Positions 21,281-32,107 of a stretch of 64,000 bases of DNA are shown piece after piece. The notes beneath the pieces were generated by a model. It made no database searches and was not told where the DNA came from. It saw nothing but the letters and a program-made list of their open reading frames with translations. Position 1 is the first letter of the stretch. Each line of letters opens with the position of its first letter. The stretch is from Alligator mississippiensis (taxonomy: Eukaryota > Chordata > Crocodylia > Alligatoridae). The position numbers and the translations under genes are program-made. The DNA is taken from positions 219,883,978 through 219,947,977 of the forward strand of contig NC_081828.1 of assembly GCF_030867095.1 (NCBI RefSeq), in the 5' to 3' direction.

Positions 21281-22655
21281 GCAGTGGGCTCGGGGGTGAG
21301 ACAGGGGTGCCCGCTGTCACCGGGGCTCTTTGCGCCATCGAGCCCCTGGCACAACGGATCGGGGGGATAGGGTGATTAGCGGGGTGAGAGTGCCGAGGGG
21401 AGGGGAATTGAAAATCCTCCTATACATGGATGATGCGACGTGTAGTGAGGGACGAGTTGTCCCTGGGAAGAGCCTTGAAGCACGTAGACGAGTTTGGGGA
21501 GGCATCCGGAGCGAGGCTGAACGTGGACAAGAGCGTAGTGCTTGCGGTAGGGAATTGGGGGGACTTGAGAAACCTTGGGCTACAGGTGGAAAGGGAGGAA
21601 CTGAAGGTGCTTGGCGTCTGGATGGATACCCAGGGGAAAGGGAAACGGGCGTGGGAAGTGTTGGAGGGGAGAGTGAAGCAGACGGTGGGGTTGTGGAGCA
21701 CACGGGGGCTATCATCGAGGGGGAAGGTGCAAGCGATCAAACAGTGCTTGCTGCCGCTAATCCTGTACACGGCGATGGTGTACCCCCCGTCCTGGCGACA
21801 GGCCCGGCGGGTCCAGCGGGCCTTGTGCCTTTTCTTTTGGGGGGGGAAGACCGAGAAGGTGGCTAGGACAGAGATATATAAGGAAGAGGGATTGGGGGGA
21901 TGGGGCTTCCCCAACATAGAGCCCTTCGCTTACGTGCACTTTTTGAAGCTGGTGGTGAGGGAAGCGAGGGGAGCAGCGGGCACCGTGACCGATTTCTGCA
22001 GGTTCTGGGGGGGAAGCTCCTGAGAAGGCTGGGCCTGTTCGGGAGTGCGTGGCAGGGAGCGTGGGCTTGGCAGATGTCGCGGCCCTACGCCCGACTTGGA
22101 GCCTTTGTTGCACAAGAAGGATTGAAGGGGTTAGGGATCGAGGGGCTGGGAGATGCCAAAAAGGTCTTCAATTTCCTGAGAGGGAAGCAGAGGATGTCGG
22201 ATGTCGGGGAGTTGAGACCGGAGCAAGTCAGCAGGGTGTGGAAAGGACTGGTGGGGAAGGACTGGAAAGGGGAGCATGAGGAGCTGGCGTGGAGGGCGGT
22301 GCGAAATGCTCTGCCAGTGCGACAGGTGCTCTATCGCTGGGGACTCTCCCGGTCCCCCAAGTGCCCAAGGGAGCTCTGCGATGAGCCCGAGTCGGTGACA
22401 CGTACTGTGGGACTGCTCGTACGCACAACGGGTGTGGGGGAAGGTGACCACCTATTTGAAGGATACGGGAAGGGGAACGGGGGTGACTTCCAGAAATGTT
22501 CTCTATGGTTTATCAGAGGGGACGGATGGGACATGGGGGGTGCGGGTCTTAATCACCTGCACCAAAGTAGCACTATGGAAAGTACGCTCCTTGTTGGCTC
22601 TAAAGGGGTCGTGCTTTTCCACAACAGAGTGTCTGCAGCTAGCAATGCACGAGCT
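21281..22655 (+). mobile_element. Partial Tx1/L1-like LINE, inverted twin of 23636-25020
   Basis: Starts inside the RT domain (CAGTGGGCTCGGGGGTGAGAC encodes VGSGVRQGCPLSP) and runs through the YMDD box and the C-terminal region (VWGKVTTYLKDTGRG, TKVALWKVRSLL). It is about 99% identical to the reverse complement of 25020-23640 and shares the same frame changes in homopolymer G runs. It is therefore a segmental inverted duplicate, not an independent insertion. The tail after 22655 differs completely from the twin: the frame continues LFICFRCALRKARN to a stop at 22774, followed by an AT-rich stretch to 22903. Confidence 0.88.
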
Positions 22656-22903
22656 GCACTTGTTCATCTGCTTCAGGTGTGCCCTGCGCAAGGCCAGGAA
22701 CCTGCTCCCGCACGGGCACTCGCACCCCACAGTGCAGGACTGTATTAAAGTGGGGCTGAGTGCAATGTACTGGTAAAGTGTCAAAGTGTGCTTTGGTCTG
22801 CCAAGTGAACTGGTGGTCACTCGATGGGTTGTTAGAGGTACAGGTATATATATATGTATAGTTTTATATAATTTATATATATATCATTTGGCTTTTGGAT
22901 AAA
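22656..22903 (+). other. Alternative 3' tail of the left LINE copy
   Basis: Continues the LINE frame for about 35 codons (CALRKARNLLPHGH, then VQDCIKVGLSAMYW and a stop), then an AT dinucleotide-rich tract around 22850-22885. It has no match in the right LINE copy. Its origin as a second LINE 3' end or as unrelated DNA is undecided. Confidence 0.5.
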
Positions 22904-22928
22904 AACGGGTGGTATTCCCAGGATGAGG
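22904..22928 (+). ncRNA. U1-like fragment at 3' end of left LINE copy
   Basis: GGGTGGTATTCCCAGGATGA plus GG matches U1 nucleotides about 36-58 (GGTGGTTTTCCCAGGGTGAGG) with about three changes. It starts within a few bases of the U1 position at which the right LINE copy joins U1. Confidence 0.55.
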
Positions 22929-23130
22929 AGACTATTAACATGGTTTTTGCCATGACACGCTAGTGCATGATGTTATGAGGCTAATTAATGCGCGGTAAAC
23001 ATCTTGTGTAGATGCACCCGCCCCCCCCAGGAACCTTATCCTCCAATGCAGACAGATCGGCATCTTGTAACCACTGCTGCTTGAGATCTGAAAGAAAACA
23101 ACTCTCCAGTCTGTCTTTGCACAGCGTTGC

Positions 23131-23256
23131 CAGGGGAGAGCGCGAACGCAGTCCCCCACTACCACAAATTATGCAGTCGAGTTTCCCGCATTTGGGGAAA
23201 TCGCAGGGGTCAGCACGCTCGGAGTGCAAGGGGCGAGCCTCACCCTGGGAAAACCC
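23131..23256 (-). ncRNA. 3' part of an interrupted U1 snRNA gene
   Basis: On the minus strand this is U1 nucleotides 40-164, nearly identical to the intact gene at 17490-17653, with the Sm site, terminal stem-loop and a 3' box after it. Its 5' side abuts the poly-A tail of the LINE. The missing U1 start lies 3 kb away at 26307-26276. Confidence 0.95.
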
Positions 23257-26200
23257 TTTTTTTTTTTTTTTTTTGTAAACATTTTATTAGCAAAACCAGA
23301 CTATAGCAAAGGATTCAAAAGGACCCCAGACCGAGGCCTCACAAAATGGTAATACAACATTTCAAATAACATAATACAAAACATTGGGATTGATATCATA
23401 TTGCACGTCATCTCACTTGTACACAGTATAGACAACATCCCTGAGTATTGGCTATCTAACACATATTACACATATCCTTATCCCTATCCCATGTGCAACC
23501 CTCGCCAGCCTTTCCTACTCACAATGCTGACTCTTAGTTTAGCCTACACCTGTGCGGGGCTGAAACAACCCCCTGAAGTCCAGCTCTTCCCACAATTTTT
23601 CCTCCCCTCCTTCTTTCGTATTCCCTTCTCTATCTCTATAGAAGTGCAGCTCGTGCATTGCTAGCTGCAGACACTCTGTTGTGGAAAAGCACGACCCCTT
23701 TAGAGCCAACAAGGAGCGTACTTTCCATAGTGCTACTTTGGTGCAGGTGATTAAGACCCGCACCCCCCATGTCCCATCCGTCCCCTCTGATAAACCATAG
23801 AGAACATTTCTGGAAGTCACCCCCGTTCCCCTTCCCGTATCCTTCAAATAGGTGGTCACCTTCCCCCACACCCGTTGTGCGTACGAGCAGTCCCACAGTA
23901 CGTGTCACCGACTCGGGCTCATCGCAGAGCTCCCTTGGGCACTTGGGGGACCGGGAGAGTCCCCAGCGATAGAGCACCTGTCGCACTGGCAGAGCATTTC
24001 GCACCGCCCTCCACGCCAGCTCCTCATGCTCCCCTTTCCAGTCCTTCCCCACCAGTCCTTTCCACACCCTGCTGACTTGCTCCGGTCTCAATTCCCCGAC
24101 ATCCGACATCCTCTGCTTCCCTCTCAGGAAATTGAAGACCTTTTTGGCATCTCCCAGCCCCTCGATCCCTAACCCCTCCAATCCTTCTTGTGCAACAAAG
24201 GCTCCAAGTCGGGCGTAGGGCCGCGACATCTGCCAAGCCCACGCTCCCTGCCACGCACTCCCGAACAGGCCCAGCCTTCTCAGGAGCTTCCCCCCCAGAA
24301 CCTGCAGAAATCGGTCACGGTGCCCGCTGCTCCCCTCGCTTCCCTCACCACCAGCTTCAAAAAGTGCACGTAAGCGAAGGGCTCTATGTTGGGGAAGCCC
24401 CATCCCCCCAATCCCTCTTCCTTATATATCTCTGTCCTAGCCACTTTCTCTGTCTTCCCCCCCCAAAAGAAAAGGCACAAGGCCTGCTGGACCCGCCGGG
24501 CCTGTCGCCAGGACGGGGGGTACACCATCGCCGTGTACAGGATTAGCGGCAGCAAGCACTGTTTGATCGCTTGCACCTTCCCCCTCGATGATAGCCCCCG
24601 TGTGCTCCACAACCCCACCGTCTGCTTCACTCTCCCCTCCAACACTTCCCACGCCCGTTTCCCTTTCCCCTGGGTATCCATCCAGACGCCAAGCACCTTC
24701 AGTTCCTCCCTTTCCACCCGTAGCCCAAGGTTTCTCAAGTCCCCCCAATTCCCTACCGCAAGCACTACGCTCTTGTCCACGTTCAGCCTCGCTCCGGATG
24801 CCTCCCCAAACTCGTCTACGTGCTTCAAGGCTCTTCCCAGGGACACCTCGTCCCTCACTACCCATGTCGCATCATCCATGTATAGGAGGATTTTCAATTC
24901 CCCTCCCCTCGGCACTCTCACCCCGCTAATCACCCTATCCCCCCGATCCGTTGTGCCAGGGGCTCGATGGCGCAGACAAAGAGCCCCGGCGACAGCGGGC
25001 ATCCCTGTCTCACCCCCGAGTCCACTGCAAAGGCTTCCCCCAGGAAACCCCTCGCCAGCACCCTGCTCGTAGCCTTTCCATAAAGTGCCCGCACCCACCC
25101 CACGAATTCTCCCGGCATCCCCATCCCTTCCAGGACCCGAAACAGAAACTCATGCCCAATGCTGTCGTACGCCTTTTGCAGGTCCAGACTCGCCACTAGC
25201 GTGTTCCACTTCCGTTCCGTGACATACGACAGCGTGTCCCGAAGCACCCAGAGTGCTTGTGTCGTCCGCCGCCCCCCCACTGCGCACATCTGTTCCTCAC
25301 CCAGCACCTGCGGTAACACCGCCCCCAACCTCGCCGCTAGGATCTTGGTGAATAATTTATAATCGGCATTCAACAAGGTGATTGGCCTCCAGTTCTTAAT
25401 GTGCTCCCGTTCCCCTTTCTTGTAAATCAGAACCACGACACCCTGGGCAAAGCCCTCCCCTACCTGACCCCGCGCCATGAATTCCTTAAAAAGGGCCAAG
25501 AGATCCCCCTTCACTAAGTCCCAAAACTTCCCGTAGAACTCCACCGGGATCCCGTCTCCTCCTGGTGTCTTCTTTAGTGGCATCGATCTCAGGACGCCCA
25601 GCATTTCGCTTTCCGTCAATTCCTTTCTCAGACTCTCCCTCCCTTCCTCCCCCACCTTTCTTTCCAAACTCCCCACCAGTCCCTCCACTTGTTCCTGCCT
25701 CACCGCTTTCCTATGAAACAAGTCCTTGTAATATCTCGTCACCTCCCGCAAGACCCCTTCTACATCCTCCACCCTTCCTCCGTCGGCCGTGCGGACCACC
25801 TCCATCACCCGCTTCTTGCTTTTCACTCGTAAAGTGAAAAACCTGCCCCATTCCTCCCCCTCGTCCACCCACTGCGCCTTGGCCAGGAGCATCCGTTCTT
25901 TCATCCTGGTGCGGAACCACTTTTTCACCCCCTCTCTCGCCCGTTCCCATTCTCTCTTCACTGCTTCCCCCTTCTTCAACTCTTCCCACAATCTCTGAAC
26001 TTCTCCTTGCAAGCGTGCCAGCTCCTTCTTTTTCTGGCGTGCCTTTCTCCTCCCCGCGCCATCGAACCACTCTCACACGCGCCCCTTAATTTCAATCCAC
26101 CAGTCCCACCGGGTTGGGAAAAAGGGTTGCAAGGTTTGCCACTGGCAATACGCACTTTCGAAGGCAATGCATTCCTGGGGGTCATCCGGTAACGAGACAT

Positions 26201-26275
26201 TTAGTTTCCAGACTCCTTTCCCCTGCTTGAGCCCCTGCCCAATACCCACCTCTACCCACAGCATGCAATGATCTA
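23257..26275 (-). mobile_element. Tx1/L1-like LINE inserted in a U1 snRNA gene
   Basis: Read on the minus strand it starts in the endonuclease domain at the LDHCMLWVEV motif, so it is 5'-truncated. Then come WKLNVSLPDDP and WWIEIKGRV, the RT domain (IKNWRPITLLNADYKLFTKI, GEEQMCAVGGRRT, ASLDLQKAYDSIGHEFL, SGVRQGCPLSPGLF, ILLYMDDATWV) and a C-terminal LWDCSYAQRVWG region. A 3' UTR with AATAAAA and a 17-base poly-A close the element. The pattern fits the Tx1 part of the L1/Tx1 group, whose members include snRNA- and rRNA-gene-specific elements. One CGA-to-TGA change near 26073 and frame changes in G runs near 24940, 24290 and 23880 break the ORF. The RT box is YMDD rather than the usual F/YADD. 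Confidence 0.9.
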
Positions 26276-26307
26276 AGATCATGATGTTTCCCCTGCTAGG
26301 TAAGTAT
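26276..26307 (-). ncRNA. 5' part of the interrupted U1 snRNA gene
   Basis: ATACTTACCTAGCAGGGGAA and ACATCATGATC on the minus strand are U1 nucleotides 1-31. Together with 23256-23131 they account for all of U1 except about seven bases (33-39), which were lost at the LINE insertion. A GATC repeat at this junction suggests microhomology at the 5' truncation. Confidence 0.92.
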
Positions 26308-27000
26308 GCTTCATCCAGGCTGGGCCCCAGCACCGCCCCCCAGCCAACCCACGCAGGATTGTGGGCAAGTGCATGCAACTCTCCCTGCACTGCGGCCTGC
26401 TCCTTCCCCACCGCGCAGGGCTCCTCCCTACACCCCCACCCTGTGCCAGGCCCCCCACAACGGTGCTCAGTGCCCTGTTCCCAAAAGGCCCTGCGCGCCC
26501 TCCCTGTCCCACCCCTTCCCTTCCAGATCTGCATATGACCGCCCCCTCTGCCTGCGTCATCAGCATCGCTCTGCCCACTAAGCTGCAGGCACGGGTGCCC
26601 CCAGGCCAGGGCTGTGGGGAGCTTCCTGCTGGGCCCTGATCCTGCACTGCCTCCGGGGAGAGGGGCTCAGGGCCCAGCAGAGCAGGGGGCCAGGGCAGCA
26701 GCCCCGGGTGCAGACTCTCCCCAGGGAGGTTGGGAGCAAAGTCTCCCAGCTGCTGGTCCTGAGCCGGGCTGCCCCGTCGCTGCATGCAGCAGTGCTGCCC
26801 CGGGGCCGGGGGTCTCAGTGTTGGGGTGGGGGAAGGGGCTGTTGGAAGGATCTCAGCCCTAGTCTCTGAGCAGCGAGCGGCCCCGCTCCATGTGAGCCAG
26901 CGGGTCTCCACCGTGTAATGTACGTCCCGCTCATCCTCCAGCACTTCTCTGGCCTGAGCAGCACCCTGGCAAGAACCACTAGCCAAAGATGTCCAGCGTT
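26308..27000 (-). promoter_or_regulatory. Promoter region of the interrupted U1 gene
   Basis: Homologous in inverse orientation to 16800-17489. The octamer-like element lies at 26527-26534, about -223 from the U1 start. The promoter looks as complete as that of the intact gene, so a U1-LINE fusion transcript is conceivable. Confidence 0.75.
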
Positions 27001-27845
27001 TGACCACAGGAGTCTCACAGGACTTTATCCTGAGTCCAGCTCAGGGGGTCTCCACTTTTCCAGGGTCAGGCACCCCCCCCAGTCACTTCTTAACCCAGTG
27101 GCACATTCAGTGCCAAAGCACCAAAGTTTGGTGCCCAGCACAAAGCCTGCAGCAGCAGCCCACCCTCGCCCCATGCACAGATCCTGAGGGGGGGAACCCC
27201 CCCCCACGCCTCCCAGAGCCACCCCTCCCCCATCTCCAGACCCCCCAAATGAGCCACTTGCTACTCCGTCCCGCATCCCGACCCGGCTGGGCAGCACCTG
27301 TTGGCACCCGGCGCGATCGCCCTGCTGGCACTGGGCACACTGGGACTCATTCATGGGCTAAGATCAAGTCTATTCACTTGGTCTAATTGTAACCCTTCTG
27401 CTGAGCATCTGTCATCGTCAGCAACAAGGGCTGGGTTCAGTTTTAGGGTACTAAATATATTTCCCTTCAGCTTGAGCTGGCACCCAGACCACCTGGGAAA
27501 CACTAAACGAATCACTACAGTGTCCTATAAATCCAGCAACCCTTCCCTGGCAAGCAGTCTGAACACAACCCCTGATTTATTACAGAGGCAAACACCAGAA
27601 CATAAGCTACGGTCCAGCCGAACAGCCCCTGCCCTGGATCGAAGTAGACCCTGCGTGACCCCGACCCGTACTGGGGAGCTTCCACCCCAGGCTTGCCAGG
27701 CTGAGGGGGGCAAGTCTCCACCCAAAAGAGGCCGGTCCATGGGGATTTGGGTGCATCGTCTCCCTTGCCATCGCTGTTTGCTCAGGGCGCCGGTTCCCTC
27801 TGTGTTGTGAAGGGCCCTTTGCAGAGTTGATGTGACTCCCTGGCT
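27000..27845. other. Unassigned sequence
   Basis: No gene, RNA or repeat recognised. A short AT-rich stretch around 27440-27540 contrasts with GC-rich flanks. Confidence 0.4.
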
Positions 27846-29035
27846 GCTGGGGAACGCCAATCTCTGCGCTGGCCACGGATGGGACGGGATGGGAGATGGG
27901 CCGCACATGCACCAGCCACGGCTCCTGCACCCACGGGGGCCACAGCGGTGCCACAAACCCGCCGTGAGCTCTGAGACAGCGAGGGCCTCCCCCGCCTCCC
28001 CCCATGGCAGCCCCGGCAGCTTGCACTGGGGCACGGGGCCAGCCCAGGCCTGGGAGCTCAGGGCCAGATGCACACCCCAGCCCCGAGTGCGAGGACAGTC
28101 CAAAGCGCAGCAGGAGCCTGCTCCCAGGGCAGGGATGGGCAAGGGAGCCCCGCTGGGCCCTGCCTGGAGCCAGCAGAGCTCATGTAGCTGCAAGGACCAT
28201 GCGCTGGTGGGGCAGGCCCTGCTGCCCCAGGACGGCATGGAGGGAACAACACGGGTCTGGGGAAGGACGCCCAGGCCCCCTGACCACGAGGAAACAGAGT
28301 TGACTGCGGCTGCACCTCGGCAAGGCTTGGACGCCCTCACGTGGGACAGGCTGCAAGGGAGGTGCGTGCTGCGCAGAAGTGCCGTCGGGCAGACACCTGG
28401 CAAGCAAGGAGCAGCTGTGCATGGATCCATGGCAGCACGGCTGGAGGGACCCATGGCCAGAGGCACTCCCAGGGTGCAGCCGGGCTTGTTTTGGCTCCGA
28501 GACTGTTTCTCAGGCTCTGGACATGGGAGCAGGAGCCTCCAGATGGCATGGCACCGGGAAGCCCTGCAAGCGTGTGGAGGCAGCGACAGCATGTGGAAGG
28601 GTCTGGACAGTCCAGAAACGAGGGCAGGAGCCCCGGGCACGAGGGTTGGGGCAGAGCAGCGCTGGGGGGAGCAGCAGAGCGGGCAGGAAGCATCCGGGTC
28701 AGGACACAGGCTGCCCCCGAGGATGCAGGGGCGAAGCAGGCCAGGCCGACAGAGAGCCCGAGAGGCCTCATGCTCAGCTGCGCGTGCCAAGGGGGAGCAG
28801 CCCCAGTGGAGCTGGGACAGGACCCAGCACCAGCAAGGAAGGGGAGAGCTGGGCAGGAGAGGTGCAGAGCTCCAGGAGCAAATGCACGGGCTGGGCATGG
28901 GACAGTCTCCTGGGAGCCGAGTGGCTGCCCCATGGGAGGGGAGAGCCGGTCCTGGGGCCCGTGGCCAGGGTGGTAGCCCCGTGCACCTGCAGCAAGTCAC
29001 TCACCACAGTGCCATCCAGAAGGGAGTCACCTTCC
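27845..29035 (-). pseudogene. TMEM176 paralogue, end of exon 2 and intron 2
   Basis: 29035-29005 on the minus strand (GGAAGGTGACTCCCTTCTGG, then ATGGCACTGTG and a GTGAGT donor) is the second half of exon 2. It is one base shorter than in the plus-strand gene (4426-4457), which shifts the frame. Beyond it, 28975-28800 and 28385-27845 match intron 2 of the plus-strand gene (4490-4610 and 6033-6415), without the CR1 present there. Exons 3-6 are not found further on. The first part of the same gene lies at 39302-39714. Confidence 0.82.
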
Positions 29036-32000
29036 CGTGTATCTGATGCACGTGCCACTGCAGACTTAGAGGACACATTTAAGAACTGTATGCAGAGAGA
29101 TAACGTACCACCACACTCCATGGAAAAGGAGGCTGCAGCAATGTGGCTTTTATGGGAGGCTACTAACAATCTGTTCCTCCGTCCAACTAACTGTTAGGAG
29201 GCATTTTAAAGGGGTTAGCTAAAATTTGTAGTAAGGTAAAGTTGGATGGTAATTGTGAGGAGGGTTGTAAGTTTTGTGCCGGAGAGGTGTCTTGTTAGTG
29301 CTGACCAGAAAACGTTGCTTGTCTGGGTCAGGCAGAGTAGTGGACATGAGTACGTGCTGCGGTCCGCTTGGGACTAAGTAAGACCCTCCCGTGGTGTTTG
29401 CAATAGGAAGCTAGGAGAGAGCAGAGAAAGCCATCTCTCTGCTGGAAAGGCTGTGTGAACGACCAGGAGTAGAGGAATAAGGGAAAGTAGAAGAGCGGTC
29501 TGGGAGGCAGCTGTTACAGAGAGAGATGTGAAAAGTGTTTAAAAAGAAAGGAAGGAAAAAAATGATTAAAAGACCAGGTAGAAGGAAAGAGAAAGAACGT
29601 AATTTTAAAAATAACTGCTTTAAAGCATGGAAAAAGATACCGTTGCTTTAAAAAAAACAAAAAAAAGTTCGGTCCTGATCTCGGCGTGCCCGCGGTCATG
29701 CTGTGGTCTGTTTGGTGAAGTACACGACTTCTGCCGCGGGTCCAAGGAGCAAGAGGAGCGCTGTATGTCCGCTCCGTGTGTGTCCTGCGAGGCAGAAAAA
29801 CTGCTAGAAATAAATATCTGCAATCTCGTTGGTAAAACGGGCGAAAAATGTTTTAGGTTTTTTTTAACCTCCCTTCACTCTTCAAAAATAGTGTAAATCT
29901 TTTAGAAAGTGTTAGCAACTTGTTAAGGCAAAAAGAAAAAAAAAAGGAGGTGTTTATAAAACCGTGGTGCACGTCAGCGCTGTAAATGTGTCAATATAAA
30001 TAACGTTTTACTGCCAGGAGTTTTCCTTGGCAAGGTGGTGCGGGGCGCATGTGTTTGTTTTCTTCCCCCTCTCTCTTGCAGAAGCTCTAGTGTCAAATCT
30101 AATCTAGCGGCAAAGGTGACTAAAGACCGACAAGGTCATCAGCAGCGTTTTCTTCACCTCAGCCATGGTTTTATCATCACAGCAAAACTGTTGTGTGTGT
30201 CTGGGTTGTGTTGTTTGTCCCCCTTGCGTGGTTTTAGTTTGTTTAACGGATTAGTTTAGTGTAAGTTGGCAAAAGTCTAGATGTATATGAATATCATAAA
30301 GATGTAACAAACATTATTAGTAATAGTCTCTCTAAAAATTAAATCTGCCTGTGGATCCCAGACCAGAACACCTCTGTCCAGTTGGACTGGCAAGTTGGTC
30401 TAATCTTTGAAACAAAAAACAGCAATTCATATAACCATTTTAAGTTGTAAAGTTTACACCTGTTTAGCAAAACGGCATTTAGTAAAAAAAAGTCGTGTGT
30501 GTTTAGTAAATAACCTGATCAAATGTTTTCTAAAGCTATAAAGGAAATCTCATTTGTATTTAGATACCATTTATAACACCAGCATAACAGGATGTGTGTG
30601 TATACTGCATTAACCCATTGTTTTATAAGAAAAGTTGATAAAACTAGCACATCAGCATTTGCATAAAGATGTAAGAAAACTCTTTATTGATTAAAGCAAA
30701 ATACAAAATGGAAAGCTCATGAAGTTGATAATGAACGTGACTCAGTTTATAGATGTGGGAGACACCGCTAACTACGACGTGTATAAATGGTTGGCACAAT
30801 TAAAAAAAAATTGGCAACCCAATTTGTGGAAAATTAATGATCAGTTGTGTATTTAGAACTGGGATAGAAAAGAAACAGACTTTGGTTTCCAACTGAATTG
30901 GACTAGTGCGTATCATTAACCGTCTTAGTACAGTGGTATATAAAATACAATTAGAAAAAAAATCAAAATAAATACATGTCTTTCAGTTATATGCTGTGGG
31001 GTATGAAATGTAACTTATTAAATGTATTTAAAAGCCACGGGATATCAATAACGCCAATGGACTAAAAAAACAGTGGCTGTTAAACACCAATAAAGGAGAA
31101 CAAGCGTTAATTTGTATTTGTTGTTGTGTTTTTCTATTTTTAATATATTTGTGTATCGTAATATTTTGACTTTGCTTATTGAGTTATTTGTTTTTTGCTT
31201 TGTGAAGTAAACCCTTCATTTTGAAAGTGTGTGTAACCTCCCTAACTGGGCTCTTAAGTATGCAGATAATTCGAGCATTACCAAAACACACACCCAGAAA
31301 TATTATGGTCATACATAACCCTCCCATTTGTTCAAAGAAAGCACATTGAGACCCCTCATTTAATTGGCAAATATGTGAATGACCAAAACCAAATTGTCAG
31401 TCATCGTATGTATCGTAAATGGACTGATAATCAATGGATATGCCCCACATTGCCACTCTTGGAAGAACCCTGCTTATTCCAAACTATCCACACGTATTGG
31501 AATGAATTGGATAATAGCAAAACCAAACTGTATTTTGATTAAATGAACTGTGTGTGTGGTAGGACTCAAACAAATTATTTGACAAGGGAAAAATGCTTCA
31601 TTTCCTCCCATGCGGCAACGTGTGTGTAATGTCACTGTTATTCAAACTCCACTTTTCAGGTATTATTTCACAAAACAAATAATTCAGGATATAAGTATAA
31701 AAGATAACAATTTGCTAAATTTTAATATTTCCATAGAAGTCAGTTGAACAACCCTGCTCAACCTTCTGATGAAAAATTTGCAAATAGCCCAATTAACCAC
31801 TGCCACTAATAGTAACACACAAGTGCACAGCATTTCTGTATGGCATCTAGGTCAAGAAATCCTAAAAGTTTCAGAACAAGCCAAACAAATGTTAGCATAT
31901 CATTGGTATGACATCTTCATAGGATAGGCCCCTTCAGGGATGACGATTCTTAATATCATGCTGCACCATATAATAATACCCTTTCTCATAATGAAAAGTT

Positions 32001-32107
32001 TATTTCTTGCCATGTGTTATATGTGTTGTTAAATAAAAACAATGCATCCAAAACTTTAAGAACTGCAATTGAAAACAAAAGATCTTCTTATCAGACAAAT
32101 GTAGTTT
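29036..32107 (+). mobile_element. AT-rich insertion, probably an old retroviral relic
   Basis: Much more AT-rich than its surroundings and present only inside the split exon of the TMEM176 paralogue. Towards 31300-31990 short stretches read like the end of a retroviral envelope protein (a heptad-like segment followed by a hydrophobic segment); this is a weak, inferred call. It is heavily broken. An LTR-like block at 38442-39297 may be its other end, with CR1 elements nested between them. Confidence 0.4.

Noticed and set aside
21430-22023. LINE frames at 21.4-22.7 kb and 24.3-26 kb as separate host genes
   Set aside because: They are pieces of the same Tx1/L1-like RT ORF, with RT motifs and a poly-A tail.
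27525-29046. Long open frames on both strands as genes
   Set aside because: The region is intron 2 and part of exon 2 of the TMEM176 paralogue. The frames cross intron sequence and have no family match.
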